Positions 15,858 through 24,491 of a stretch of DNA of 64,000 nucleotides are shown here, in pieces; within the stretch, counting starts at the first letter, position 1, and every line of letters begins with the position of its first letter. The notes beneath the pieces are model-generated. The model was not told where the DNA came from and searched no databases. It was given only the letters and a program-made list of their open reading frames with translations. Location of the stretch: assembly GCF_001514285.1 (NCBI RefSeq), contig NZ_KQ949029.1, positions 148,942-212,941 of the forward strand. Direction: 5' to 3'. Position numbers and translations under genes: made by a program. Origin of the DNA: Streptomyces sp. DSM 15324 (GTDB taxonomy: Bacteria; Actinomycetota; Actinomycetes; Streptomycetales; Streptomycetaceae).

Positions 15858-16958
15858 ATGACCGACGCACCCGGCGGTGCGGCGTCCCGCGAGGACGTCC
15901 CCCCGCAGACGGGGGTGACCACCGGCTCGCTGGCCAGGCGCCTCGGGGTCTCCCCCACGACGCTGAGGTCCTGGGACCGCAGGTACGGGCTGGGGCCCGC
16001 CACCCGGACGACGGGACGCCACCGCAGATGGACGCCCGGCGATGTCGACATGGTCCTCGAGATGTGCCGTCTGACGGCGGAAGGTCTCCCGCCGGCGGAG
16101 GCCGCGAAGGCGGCAAAGGCACAGCAGGCACAGCAGGCACACAAGACGGCGAAGGCGGCGAAGGCGGCGAAGGAGCACGCCGGTGACGGGGACCGGCCCG
16201 CGCGCCACCGCGCCCGCTCCCGGGACGTCACCACCCCGCCGGCGGCCGTTCCCGCCTCGCCCTACGCCTCACGGTCCGGCAGCGGACTGCCGCTCGGCGA
16301 CGTGCGCCAGGAATGCAGGGGCCTCGCCCGCGCGGCCGTCCGCATGGACGCGCTCGCTGTCCAGGAGCGACTCGTCTCGGCGATCCGCGCCCACGGCCTC
16401 GTCGTCGCCTGGGAGGAGATCATGGCTCCGGCCCTGCAGGCGGTCGGGCGCAAGTGGCAGTCTGCGGACGAACGGTACGTCGAAGTGGAGCACCTTCTTT
16501 CGTGGCACGTCTCGGCGACGCTGCGCCATGTCTACGCGGAGGCCGCGTCCTTTCTGCGGGGTACGCGGTCCTCACCGGTGCTGCTGGCGTGTCTGCCGGG
16601 TGAGCAGCACACCCTGCCGCTGGAGGCGTTGAACGCCGCCCTGGCGGAGCGCGGCGAGCCGACGCTCATGCTCGGCAGCGCCGTTCCGGGGGAGGCACTC
16701 ATCGCCGCCGTGCGGCGCGTCGGGCCGGGCGCGGTGGTCCTCTGGTCGCAGTCGCCCTCCACGGTGAGCATGCCGCTGGCCCAGCACATCGCCGCGACCC
16801 GCTGGGGCATCCGCGGTGCCCGGACGCAGAGCCACGTGCTCATCAGCGGTCCGGGCTGGGGACGCAGCCGGCCGCCCGGACTGCTGCGTCCCCGCGGCCT
16901 GGGCGAAGCCCTGGACATGCTCCAGGCACTCGCGACTCGGGGTCCTGACGACGTCTGA
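15858..16958 (+). CDS. MerR-family transcriptional regulator with C-terminal B12-binding-like domain (LitR-like)
   Basis: A 366-residue protein. Residues 20-75 form a MerR helix-turn-helix (GSLARRLGVSPTTLRSWDRRYG). An Ala/Lys-rich linker follows at about 80-107, then a cobalamin-domain-like region: Trp200 followed ten residues later by Glu211-His212 (CarH has W-x9-EH), and GEQH with His251 at the position of the lower axial ligand. CarH/LitR proteins use adenosylcobalamin to sense light and repress in the dark. It is transcribed away from the ECF sigma gene. The one-residue change in the W-EH spacing leaves light sensing likely but unproven. Confidence 0.85.
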   Translation: MTDAPGGAASREDVPPQTGVTTGSLARRLGVSPTTLRSWDRRYGLGPATRTTGRHRRWTPGDVDMVLEMCRLTAEGLPPAEAAKAAKAQQAQQAHKTAKAAKAAKEHAGDGDRPARHRARSRDVTTPPAAVPASPYASRSGSGLPLGDVRQECRGLARAAVRMDALAVQERLVSAIRAHGLVVAWEEIMAPALQAVGRKWQSADERYVEVEHLLSWHVSATLRHVYAEAASFLRGTRSSPVLLACLPGEQHTLPLEALNAALAERGEPTLMLGSAVPGEALIAAVRRVGPGAVVLWSQSPSTVSMPLAQHIAATRWGIRGARTQSHVLISGPGWGRSRPPGLLRPRGLGEALDMLQALATRGPDDV

Positions 16959-16963
16959 ACCCT

Positions 16964-17587
16964 CTACGCCTCGCTCGGATCGCGCTTCGCCGCCGGCGTC
17001 CGCTCCCGGGCCGAGCCGCCCGTCGTCAGGGGAAGGGGTCCGGCGGCGGCCCTGCGGCGGGCGGAGAGGGATGCGCGGGCCACCTCGCGGGCATGCCGGC
17101 GACGCCAGTACGGATTGTCGTACGGCAGCCTGCTCGAGACCCGCCCGTACATGCCGAAGGTCAGGACGATCAGCCCCATCACGAAGCTGAACACCACGTT
17201 GGTCATGCCGAAGTCGAGGAAGTTGGCGGGCCGGTCGAGGGTGAAGAGGTGCACGAAGCCGCTCAACAGGAACAGCACCCCGACGCCCATGGTGAGCGTG
17301 GACGCGAAGTCGCCTCCGATGACGGCGCCCCCGACGAGGGCCAGGCCGACGACGACGGAGACGAGGCTCAACACGCCGTTGGTCGACATACCCGCGATGG
17401 TCTTCCCGTCCGTGTCGAACGGGCTCAGCTCATCGGCGAATCCGAGCACGCCGAAGACCAGCAGGGTCAGTCCGCAGACAGCGGCACCGTACCGGTGGAC
17501 CGCGGCCGGCTTGTGGTCGACGGGGAGTGCCTCCCTCAGTCTCACGGCGATTCCCTTCCCCCTCACGGCTGTTCCCTTGCCCGTCAT
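16964..17587 (-). CDS. DUF4383 multi-pass membrane protein
   Basis: A 207-residue integral membrane protein with about four hydrophobic segments between residues 30 and 145 and a basic, Ala/Arg-rich cytoplasmic tail. The core matches DUF4383 proteins, whose function is unknown. ATG 17587 is supported by AAAGGAG; the longer open frame to 17845 has no such site. It converges on the MerR-B12 gene with five bases between the stops, leaving no room for a separate terminator. Confidence 0.8.
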   Translation of the reverse strand: MTGKGTAVRGKGIAVRLREALPVDHKPAAVHRYGAAVCGLTLLVFGVLGFADELSPFDTDGKTIAGMSTNGVLSLVSVVVGLALVGGAVIGGDFASTLTMGVGVLFLLSGFVHLFTLDRPANFLDFGMTNVVFSFVMGLIVLTFGMYGRVSSRLPYDNPYWRRRHAREVARASLSARRRAAAGPLPLTTGGSARERTPAAKRDPSEA

Positions 17588-18120
17588 GGTGGCTCCTTTC
17601 CCAGTCCGCGAACGCGTGGCCGCGTCCGGTAGAGCGGCACCTGATGTCGGCCACTCGCAGCACCATTCGGCACAAAACGGTGCACCGGTTGCACCGGGCT
17701 CGCCCCCCTTGGCCGTGCTCCACCAGCCGGCAGAGGGGATTGTCGGCCAATACTGCCCACGCGCCCCGAAAGCGCGGGAGGCCAAGGACCGGGCCCCAGG
17801 GGCGACTGCCCGGCCCGCGTCGCGCCCCGCTCCCGCCGTCCGCAACCGCCGCGTTCAGCCGCGCAACCGTTGCTCGCGCCACGGTCGCGGACACCGGCTC
17901 ACGCACCGCGCGAGGTGAACCGGTACCTGTGCCGCCGTCGATATGCGGATGTGAAGCGGGATGTGCAGCCGGGCCCTTCCCGCCCAGGCGGTGCCGCACC
18001 GGCCGGCGCACTGCCTCCGCGCTGACGGGTGTACGTCCGTGACCAGTCGATCCTCGGCCATTTGTCGTCGTATCAGGTGATGATTCGGCACCGTGCGGCC
18101 CTTGTCGCCGACGTCACCCC
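17588..18120. other. intergenic region between DUF4383 and MFS genes
   Basis: About 530 bp with no supported gene. It must carry the promoter for the minus-strand DUF4383 gene and one for the plus-strand MFS gene. The clearest structure is the inverted repeat at 17678-17696. Confidence 0.6.
17678..17696. promoter_or_regulatory. inverted repeat, candidate operator upstream of DUF4383 gene
   Basis: CGGTGCA and TGCACCG flank a 5-bp CCGGT centre. It lies about 90 bp upstream of the DUF4383 start, a position suited to a transcription-factor dimer. No partner protein can be named. Confidence 0.35.
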
Positions 18121-19635
18121 ATGGCTAGGCTCCCGCTCACTTTCACGCTTCACGCACAGTTTCCACACATCGGGGCCGGCCCTTCGGCACGTGCTCCCGG
18201 GCCTACGGGGGTGGGGAACGTCGACGCGTCACCGATCCGCCGGCCTTCCGGCCGTCCCGCACCGGCACCCGCACCCACACCGGCACCGGCACCGGCACCG
18301 GCACCCGAGGAGACTCCGCCCACCGAGGGGCGACATCGCCTCCGGCGAGCGGCCCGGCCGACGCCTCCGCCCGGGCGGGGAGACCGGGATCTCAGGATCC
18401 TGTGGTGGGTCAACGCGATCGACGGGCTGGGCAGCCAGGCCTCCGGGCTGGTCCTCCCCCTGCTGCTCCTGGAACTCGGTCACAGCCCCGGCACCGCGGG
18501 GTCGCTGGCCAGTGCCGCCGCGCTGACCGGAGTCGTCCTCGGGCCTCTCGTGGCGATACCGGCGGACCGGGGACGGCGGCGGCGCCTGATGACGGGCTCG
18601 GCGGCCTGCGCGGCCCTGGGCACGGGGGCACTGGCCCTGACCTGTCTGGGCCGCCCGGCGTTATGGATCGTGGTGACGCTGGCCCTGTCGGAGCGGCTGT
18701 GCGCCGTGGCCTACGAGGCCGCCTCACGTGGAGCCCTCGTCCACCTGGCCGCCACCGACGAACTGCCCCGGGCGGCCGCCGGGCTCCAGGTGGGCGACCA
18801 GGTCGCCCTCGTCCTGGGCCCGGCCCTCGGCGGTGTCCTCTTCCAGCTCGCCCGGCCTCTGCCGTTCCTGGCCGACGCCCTCTCCTACGGCGCGGCCGCG
18901 CTCGGGGTGCGGGCCATCCGGGCCCCTCTCGACACACCGCCCGCCGTTCCGGGCGCGCCGACCGGCCCCGACGGCCGTCGGCGTCACCGGGAGAAGTGGG
19001 CCGAACGGCTGCGGGCGGCGCGGGCAGGCCTGCTGACGGTCGCCGGATCGCCGGTCCTGCGGCTCGTCCTGGTCTGGACGTCGACGGCGGGGGCGGCCCT
19101 GACGCTGCTGTTCTACACCGCGCTCTTCCAGCTCGGCGCCGACGCGCGGAGCGCGGCCGCCGGGCTGGTCCTCGCCGCATCCGGCGCCGCCGGGCTGCTG
19201 GGCGCACTGGTCGCAGCGCCCGGGGTACGACGGCTCGGTGCGGTCCGGCTCCTGACCCTGGCCGCCTGGCTGCTGCCCGTGCCGTGCGGCTCACTGCTGT
19301 GGGCGGACGGCGCGGTCGGATGGGCGGTGGCGCTCGCCGGGCTGTCCCTGCTGCTGCCGCTGATCACCGTGGTCCTGGCCGGTGTCGCCATCGCCGCCAC
19401 CCCGGTCGGCCTGCAGTCGCGGACCGCGAGTGTGCTCGCCTCCGTGTCCGCGCTGGCCACGGCCGGAGCGCCGGCGCTCGCCGCGGCGCTGGTCAGCGCC
19501 TGGAGCCCCCGTACGCCCGCGCTGCTGTGCACCGCGGTGCTCGGCGTGCTGGCTTTGTACACGCAACTGAAAGCCCCGGCAGTGGTGGGCGGGAGCGGCG
19601 CGACCGGCGCCGGGACGGCGGAAGGCCATGAGTGA
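18121..19635 (+). CDS. MFS transporter, likely exporter of the RiPP locus
   Basis: A 504-residue frame whose last ~410 residues are a major facilitator protein with about twelve hydrophobic segments and an MFS-like loop (PADRGRRRRLMTGS). The first ~90 residues are Pro/Ala-rich and partly encoded by a hexanucleotide repeat, so the true start may be internal, for example the GTG near 18211; ATG 18121 has no clear ribosome site. It overlaps the S9 peptidase gene by 8 bp and so is co-translated with it. In this context it probably exports the mature peptide or gives self-resistance. Confidence 0.8.
   Translation: MARLPLTFTLHAQFPHIGAGPSARAPGPTGVGNVDASPIRRPSGRPAPAPAPTPAPAPAPAPEETPPTEGRHRLRRAARPTPPPGRGDRDLRILWWVNAIDGLGSQASGLVLPLLLLELGHSPGTAGSLASAAALTGVVLGPLVAIPADRGRRRRLMTGSAACAALGTGALALTCLGRPALWIVVTLALSERLCAVAYEAASRGALVHLAATDELPRAAAGLQVGDQVALVLGPALGGVLFQLARPLPFLADALSYGAAALGVRAIRAPLDTPPAVPGAPTGPDGRRRHREKWAERLRAARAGLLTVAGSPVLRLVLVWTSTAGAALTLLFYTALFQLGADARSAAAGLVLAASGAAGLLGALVAAPGVRRLGAVRLLTLAAWLLPVPCGSLLWADGAVGWAVALAGLSLLLPLITVVLAGVAIAATPVGLQSRTASVLASVSALATAGAPALAAALVSAWSPRTPALLCTAVLGVLALYTQLKAPAVVGGSGATGAGTAEGHE
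18259..18306. repeat. imperfect hexanucleotide tandem repeat (ACCGGC-type)
   Basis: Consecutive ACCGGC units with a few variant ACCCGC/ACCCAC copies encode a Pro-Ala/Pro-Thr run near the N-terminus of the MFS frame. Whole-unit slippage would preserve the frame. It may lie in the 5' leader if translation starts downstream. Confidence 0.7.
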
Positions 19636-21496
19636 CGCCTTCAGGGTCTTCCTCGGCGCGCTGCCGGAGGTGTGCCCGCGCGACGCGCGACGCATGGTGC
19701 TGACGGCCGACGCCGACGGCCGCTGCGAGGTGTTCACGTGGGACGCGGCCACCCGCACCACCCGGCAGGTCACCGACCGGCCCGGGGGCACGGTGCACTG
19801 CGCCGTCGACGCCGACGCGTACGTGTGGTGGTTCGACGAGGACGCCGACGGCCGGGGGCACTGGTGGTTCCAGCCGTTCGGCGGAGGCTGCCGGCTGCCC
19901 GGGCTGCCGGGAGCGCCGGCGGGGCTGGCGCGCGGTCTGGCGGTGACGGCCGACGGGACGGTCGCCGCGGCACTCGCCACCCCCGACGGGATGACGCGCC
20001 TGCTGATGGGACGCCGAGGGCGCGTCCCGCACCAGGTCCTCAGCGTCTTCGGGGAGGGCAGGCTGGGCGGCATCACGCCGGAGGGCGATCTGGTGGCTCT
20101 CGCCACGGTGTCCGACGGGGACGCGACCGTCACGGTCGTCACCCCGACGGGCCGGGTCGTCGCCGTTCTGCCCCCGCCGGACGGGCCGGCGCCGGCCGGC
20201 TCTCCGTGGCGGGCCGCTGGGGCTCGCCCCGGCGGCAGATGGTGGTGCCGGGGTTTCTCGCCGCGGCCGGGCCGGTCCGAGCTGCTGTTGGTGCACGAAC
20301 GCGCGGACCGCTACCAGCTGGCGACCTGGACACCGCGCCGCGGCCTGGTCACCCACGCGTGGTGCGGCTTCGACACGGAGATCACCGCGCGCTGGTACCC
20401 CGACACCGACGAGGTGCTGGTGCGCCAGGAGCGCCACGGCCGGTCACTGCTGCATCAGGTGTCGCTGCGCGCCCGTACCCGCCGTGTCGTGGCCACTCCG
20501 GCCGGCAGCCTCCTCGACGCCGCCGCCCGTCCGGGCGGGGGGCTGCACTACCTGTGGACCGACACCGCCCACCCGCCCGTCCTGCGGGCGACCGACGAGG
20601 TCGCCCTGCCGACGCCCGGCCCTTCGCCGCAGGTGCCCGGGCGGCACACGGAGTTGTGGACCCCCACGCCGGAGGGCGCGATCCACACCTTGCTCAGTCT
20701 GCCGAGGGCCGGCGGCCGGCCCGACGGCGCGGCCGCGGGCGCGGGCGCCGTTCCTCCGCCGGCCGTGTTCCTGGTGCACGGCGGACCCGCCGACCACGAC
20801 CGCGACGCCTACGACGCCACGGTGCACTCGCTGGTGGCCTCCGGCTACGCCGTCGCGCGGGTGAACTACCGCGGCTCGACCGGCTACGGTCCCCGCTGGC
20901 GGCGCGCCGTCGGGGCCGGCGTCGGCCACCCGCAAGTGGACGACCTGGCCGCCGTCCGGGCCGATCTGGTCCGTCGCGGACTCGTCGACAACGGGGCCAC
21001 AGCACTGTGGGGGGTGTCCTGGGGGGCCTATCTGGTCCTGCTCGCCCTCGGTACCCGCCCGGGGCTGTGGCAGGCCGGCGTCGCGGTCAAGCCGGTGGCC
21101 GACTGGGTGACCGCCCACCGGACGACCACGCCGGCCCTGCGTGCCCTGGACGTCCGCTGGTTCGGCGGCACTCCGGACGAGGTGCCGGAACGATACGCCC
21201 GCAGCTCGCCGCTCACCTTCGCGGCGAGGGTGACGGCACCCCTGCTCGTGGTCGGCGCCGACAAGGACGTCAAGTGCCCGCCCGAGCAGATCCGTACCTA
21301 CCTGCGCGCGCTGGCCGCGGCCGGCGTGGCCCACGAGCAGATGTGGCTCGACACCGGACACGACGGATACGACGGTGCGGCGCACGTGGCGGTCCTGCGC
21401 CGCTCCCTGACCTTCCTCCGTACCCACCTGCCCGCGCCGGCGCCCACCACCCCCTCGCGTCCCCCGGCACGTCCGGGAGGACCCCGGTCCCGCTGA
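19628..21496 (+). CDS. S9 family peptidase (prolyl oligopeptidase-like)
   Basis: A 622-residue protein with an N-terminal beta-propeller-like region (about 1-340) and a C-terminal alpha/beta-hydrolase domain. The triad is visible as Ser in GVSWGAY (about 463), Asp in GADKDVK (about 545) and His in TGHDGYD (about 577); HGGP near 375 contributes to the oxyanion hole. No signal peptide is seen, so it probably acts in the cytoplasm. GGAAGG precedes ATG 19628 inside the MFS gene end. Placed directly before the precursor-like gene, it is the natural candidate for leader or follower removal. Confidence 0.85.
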   Translation: MSDAFRVFLGALPEVCPRDARRMVLTADADGRCEVFTWDAATRTTRQVTDRPGGTVHCAVDADAYVWWFDEDADGRGHWWFQPFGGGCRLPGLPGAPAGLARGLAVTADGTVAAALATPDGMTRLLMGRRGRVPHQVLSVFGEGRLGGITPEGDLVALATVSDGDATVTVVTPTGRVVAVLPPPDGPAPAGSPWRAAGARPGGRWWCRGFSPRPGRSELLLVHERADRYQLATWTPRRGLVTHAWCGFDTEITARWYPDTDEVLVRQERHGRSLLHQVSLRARTRRVVATPAGSLLDAAARPGGGLHYLWTDTAHPPVLRATDEVALPTPGPSPQVPGRHTELWTPTPEGAIHTLLSLPRAGGRPDGAAAGAGAVPPPAVFLVHGGPADHDRDAYDATVHSLVASGYAVARVNYRGSTGYGPRWRRAVGAGVGHPQVDDLAAVRADLVRRGLVDNGATALWGVSWGAYLVLLALGTRPGLWQAGVAVKPVADWVTAHRTTTPALRALDVRWFGGTPDEVPERYARSSPLTFAARVTAPLLVVGADKDVKCPPEQIRTYLRALAAAGVAHEQMWLDTGHDGYDGAAHVAVLRRSLTFLRTHLPAPAPTTPSRPPARPGGPRSR

Positions 21497-21514
21497 GGAC
21501 ACAGCGGGGCCGGG
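21483..21514. terminator. strong hairpin at the S9 peptidase stop codon
   Basis: CCCGGTCCCGCTG (21483-21495) pairs with CAGCGGGGCCGGG (21502-21514): 13 bp with one G-U pair and a 6-nt loop. It overlaps the peptidase stop. It could terminate, attenuate, or stabilise the mRNA so that the small peptide downstream is made in excess. Confidence 0.55.
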
Positions 21515-21518
21515 TCGT

Positions 21519-21546
21519 GCACAGCACCACCCGCACAGCACCACCC
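21519..21546. repeat. tandem 14-bp direct repeat upstream of the precursor gene
   Basis: GCACAGCACCACCC occurs twice without a gap (21519-21532, 21533-21546), between the hairpin and the precursor gene. It may be a regulator binding site or a slippage product. Confidence 0.6.
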
Positions 21547-21605
21547 GCTCGAAGGACACGTACACGCACCCGAACCCGAGAAGAAGAAGAAGAAGGAGGA
21601 GGACC

Positions 21606-21728
21606 ATGCAGAAGGACATCATCCACAACGATCCGCTGGCCGGCGACGAGGAGAACCGCAAGCCGGGCATCGGCATCACCATCACCATCCCGTTCCGCAA
21701 CGCCGCCGAGAGCGACGACGAGGAGTGA
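21606..21728 (+). CDS. RiPP precursor-like peptide (40 residues)
   Basis: ATG 21606 follows an almost ideal AAGGAGGAGG ribosome site at the end of a polypurine tract. The peptide has an acidic leader-like start (MQKDIIHNDPLAGDEE), a central GIGITITIPFRN with alternating Ile/Thr, and an acidic tail ending SDDEE. It has no cysteine. Directly downstream is a B12 radical SAM protein of the RiPP-maturation type, and upstream a peptidase and an exporter, the set expected around a modified-peptide precursor. The alternating beta-branched residues are good candidates for C-methylation. Size, context and ribosome site make it a real gene; modification sites are inferred. Confidence 0.78.
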   Translation: MQKDIIHNDPLAGDEENRKPGIGITITIPFRNAAESDDEE

Positions 21729-21821
21729 GTCACGGCCCGGCCGGTCCGACCCGACTGGGGCCGGCCGGGCTCTCCCCCGCCCCTCCCGTCCCGCCGCCCG
21801 CCCGTGCGCAAGGAGCCCACC

Positions 21822-23774
21822 GTGCGCGTTCTTCTCGTCAACATGCCCTGGTCACCGATCGATCTGCCCTCACTGGCGCTCGGCATCCTGAAACGCAGCG
21901 TCGACGAACACGTCGAGGGCGCCACGTGCGAGGTGATGCACGCCAATCTGGAGTTCACCGACTGGATGACGAACCGTCTGGAGTTCACCGCCGAGGACTA
22001 CGACTACTACGCCCTGTCCTCCTACTTCCTCGGCTGCGGTGACTGGGTGTTCTCCTCGGCGCTCTACGACGACCCGGAGTGGCGGGAGTCGGAGTTCGTC
22101 GAGGCGATGACGTCGAAGCTGCGCCGCTCCCGGATGCGCATGACGCGCGAACTGCACCGTCTCGTCCCCGAGTTCGTCGCCGAGGTGGCCCGCCGGGTCG
22201 TGGCCCTGGAGCCCGACGTGGTCGGCTTCACCTCGACCTTCCAGCAGAACACGGCGGCGCTGGCGGCGGCCCGGCAGATCAAACGTCTCGCCCCCCACAT
22301 CGTGACCGTGATGGGCGGCGCCAACTGCGACGCCGAGCAGGGCGCCGCCGTCCACCGGAACTTCCCCTTCGTGGACTACGTGGTGCGAGGCGAGGGCGAG
22401 GTCGCCTTCCCCCGGCTGCTCACCGCGCTGCGGGACGGTGCTCCCGCCGCGACGGCCTCGATCCCGGGACTGTGCCACCGTACGCAGGAGTCGGGCCACA
22501 TCGTCAACCCGATGCCGACCGGGCCGTTGCCGCCGACGGCGATCCTGGCTCCCGACTACAGCGGCTACTTCGAGCGTCTCGCCGCGTCCGTGGCCCGTAA
22601 CTGGGTGGAGCCCAAACTGGTCGTCGAGGGCGCGCGCGGCTGCTGGTGGGGGGAGAAGCACCACTGCACCTTCTGCGGCCTGAACGGCTCGTTCATGGAG
22701 TTCCGCAGCAAGAGCCCCGACACCTTCTTCCGGGAGATCATGGACCTGGCCGAGCGTCACCAGGTGCTCGACATGTACGTGGTCGACAACATCCTGGACA
22801 TGCGCTACCTGTCCACCGTCCTGCCCCGCATCATCGACAGCGGCTACGACCTGCGCATGCACATCGAGATCAAGGCCAACATGCGGCGCCCGCAGCTGCA
22901 GGTTCTGGCGGACGCGGGACTCATCTACGTCCAGCCCGGCATCGAAAGCCTCAACAGCCGCGTCCTCGACCTCATGGACAAAGGAGTGAGCGGCTGCCAG
23001 AACGTACGCATGCTCCGTGACGCGGCGGAGACCGGGCTGTCGGTGTCGTGGAACTACCTGCACGGTTTCCCCGGCGAGACCGCCGAGGACTACGAACCGG
23101 TCGTCCGGCAGCTCCCCGCCCTGGAGCACCTCAACCCACCGGTCGACCTGTCCGCACGCATCGCCATCGAGCGGTTCAGCCCCTACTTCAAGCGCCCCGA
23201 ACTGGGCTTCACCGGGCTGCGGCCCGAGGAGCACTACCTGTTCACCTACGACCTGCCCGAGGCGGAACTGCACGACCTGGCCTACGTCTTCCAGGCCCCC
23301 GAGCGCGGTATCACCGAGCCGACGGTCACCCTCCTCAACGACGCGATCGCCGCCTGGAAGAAGCACCACGCCGACGCCCGTCTCACCCATACCGACCTGG
23401 GCGACCGGATCGTGCTGGTCAGCAGGAGGCCGTCGTTCGCCTGGCGGACCATGCAGCTCACCGATCCGTTGGAGACCGCGCTCTTCCGGCTGCTGGACCA
23501 GCCGCACACCGTCTCCGCGCTGCTCCGCAAGCTGCGGGCGGGCGCCGACACCGACGCGGGCGCGCGATGCACCCCACAGGATCTCGAGGCCCTGCTGAGC
23601 GAGTGGGTCGCCCAGGGGGTGGTGTTCACCGACGCGGGCCAGTACGTGCATCTCGCCCCGGCCGCCGTGAACCAGGATCTGTTGCGCCTGGACTACATGC
23701 GCCACGCCCACACCCGCAGTGAGAGCACGGCGTCGACCGAGGCCGGTGCCGAGCCCGCGCCCGCCCTGTCCTGA
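21822..23774 (+). CDS. RiPP maturation cobalamin-dependent radical SAM C-methyltransferase
   Basis: A 650-residue protein. Residues ~1-230 form a B12-binding-type domain (LLVNMPW start, MGGANCD near 165). A radical SAM domain follows, with its iron-sulfur cysteines C274, C282 and C285 in the spaced form CX7CX2C (GCWWGEKHHCTFCG) seen in the TIGR03975 RiPP-maturation family that includes the bottromycin methyltransferases. A C-terminal region of ~200 residues may bind the leader. GTG 21822 is chosen because AAGGAG lies six bases upstream. It is expected to add methyl groups to unactivated carbons of the 40-residue peptide encoded just before it. Confidence 0.9.
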   Translation: MRVLLVNMPWSPIDLPSLALGILKRSVDEHVEGATCEVMHANLEFTDWMTNRLEFTAEDYDYYALSSYFLGCGDWVFSSALYDDPEWRESEFVEAMTSKLRRSRMRMTRELHRLVPEFVAEVARRVVALEPDVVGFTSTFQQNTAALAAARQIKRLAPHIVTVMGGANCDAEQGAAVHRNFPFVDYVVRGEGEVAFPRLLTALRDGAPAATASIPGLCHRTQESGHIVNPMPTGPLPPTAILAPDYSGYFERLAASVARNWVEPKLVVEGARGCWWGEKHHCTFCGLNGSFMEFRSKSPDTFFREIMDLAERHQVLDMYVVDNILDMRYLSTVLPRIIDSGYDLRMHIEIKANMRRPQLQVLADAGLIYVQPGIESLNSRVLDLMDKGVSGCQNVRMLRDAAETGLSVSWNYLHGFPGETAEDYEPVVRQLPALEHLNPPVDLSARIAIERFSPYFKRPELGFTGLRPEEHYLFTYDLPEAELHDLAYVFQAPERGITEPTVTLLNDAIAAWKKHHADARLTHTDLGDRIVLVSRRPSFAWRTMQLTDPLETALFRLLDQPHTVSALLRKLRAGADTDAGARCTPQDLEALLSEWVAQGVVFTDAGQYVHLAPAAVNQDLLRLDYMRHAHTRSESTASTEAGAEPAPALS

Positions 23775-23831
23775 GCGTCGGCCCCTCACCCCCCGGCCGC
23801 CCGGCTCGCCTCCCTGGACGAAGGACCGCTC

Positions 23832-24491
23832 ATGACCATCACCGCACCGGACCTCCGGATACGTGCCTGGCGCGACCTCGATCCGCGGGCCCGTGACCTG
23901 CCGGGCATGTCGCTGGGCTCCCTCCCGGTGACACCGCAGACCCAGGACGTCGGCCGTCTCTGGGCCCTGGGCGTGCGCCACGCCGAACTCGACACGGCCG
24001 TCGACCTGTCCGCCGGTGCCCCCGCGGCCCAGCGCGGCGCCGTCGACCGGCTGTGTCTGGTCCGCGACCTGACCGCGCGAGCCGTCTCGGTCGACTGGGA
24101 CCTTCGCCTGTCACCGCGCGAGTCCGCGCACCAGTGGAAGGTGCTGTCCCACCTGCACCCGCCGCGCACGATCACCGGTCTGGAGGACGCCGCCGAGGCC
24201 CTGCACGCCTGGCGGACCCGGCACTACCTGTGCAAGCTCGTCTGGCGCCAGGGCCCGGGTTTCATCCAGATCCGGGACCGCCGCTGGGGGGACCTGCGCC
24301 GCTTCACCGCCGACGAGCCCCAGTACCGGGAGTCCATCGCCCTCCTCGACCCGGGCGCGCACCACGCGGACGTACCGGCCGAGGTTCTGGAGGAGTTCAC
24401 CGCCGAGCACCTCGTCCTGCGCGTCGGCGACCTGGCGTGGTGGCTGCCCTACCGGGTCTCCCGCTGGCTTCAGGAGGCCATGGCGGTATGA
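23832..24491 (+). CDS. DUF5825-type protein, RiPP-locus partner
   Basis: A 219-residue soluble protein, starting at ATG 23832 after GAAGGA, 57 bp downstream of the radical SAM gene. It resembles DUF5825 proteins, which are found beside this radical SAM type in Streptomyces. No catalytic motif is evident; Trp- and Arg-rich segments in the second half (QIRDRRWGDLRRF and WWLPYRVSRWL) may contact peptide or enzyme. Roles such as leader recognition or chaperoning are possible but unproven. Confidence 0.7.
   Translation: MTITAPDLRIRAWRDLDPRARDLPGMSLGSLPVTPQTQDVGRLWALGVRHAELDTAVDLSAGAPAAQRGAVDRLCLVRDLTARAVSVDWDLRLSPRESAHQWKVLSHLHPPRTITGLEDAAEALHAWRTRHYLCKLVWRQGPGFIQIRDRRWGDLRRFTADEPQYRESIALLDPGAHHADVPAEVLEEFTAEHLVLRVGDLAWWLPYRVSRWLQEAMAV

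Noticed and set aside
18259..18306. Tandem repeat considered as a CRISPR-like or phase-variation array
   Set aside because: Units are six bases without spacers and slippage would keep the reading frame, so it is a simple coding repeat.
21870..23981. 703-codon minus-strand frame opposite the radical SAM gene
   Set aside because: Composition is biased (Val/Gly/His/Gln) and no domain is recognisable; the plus-strand protein is certain.
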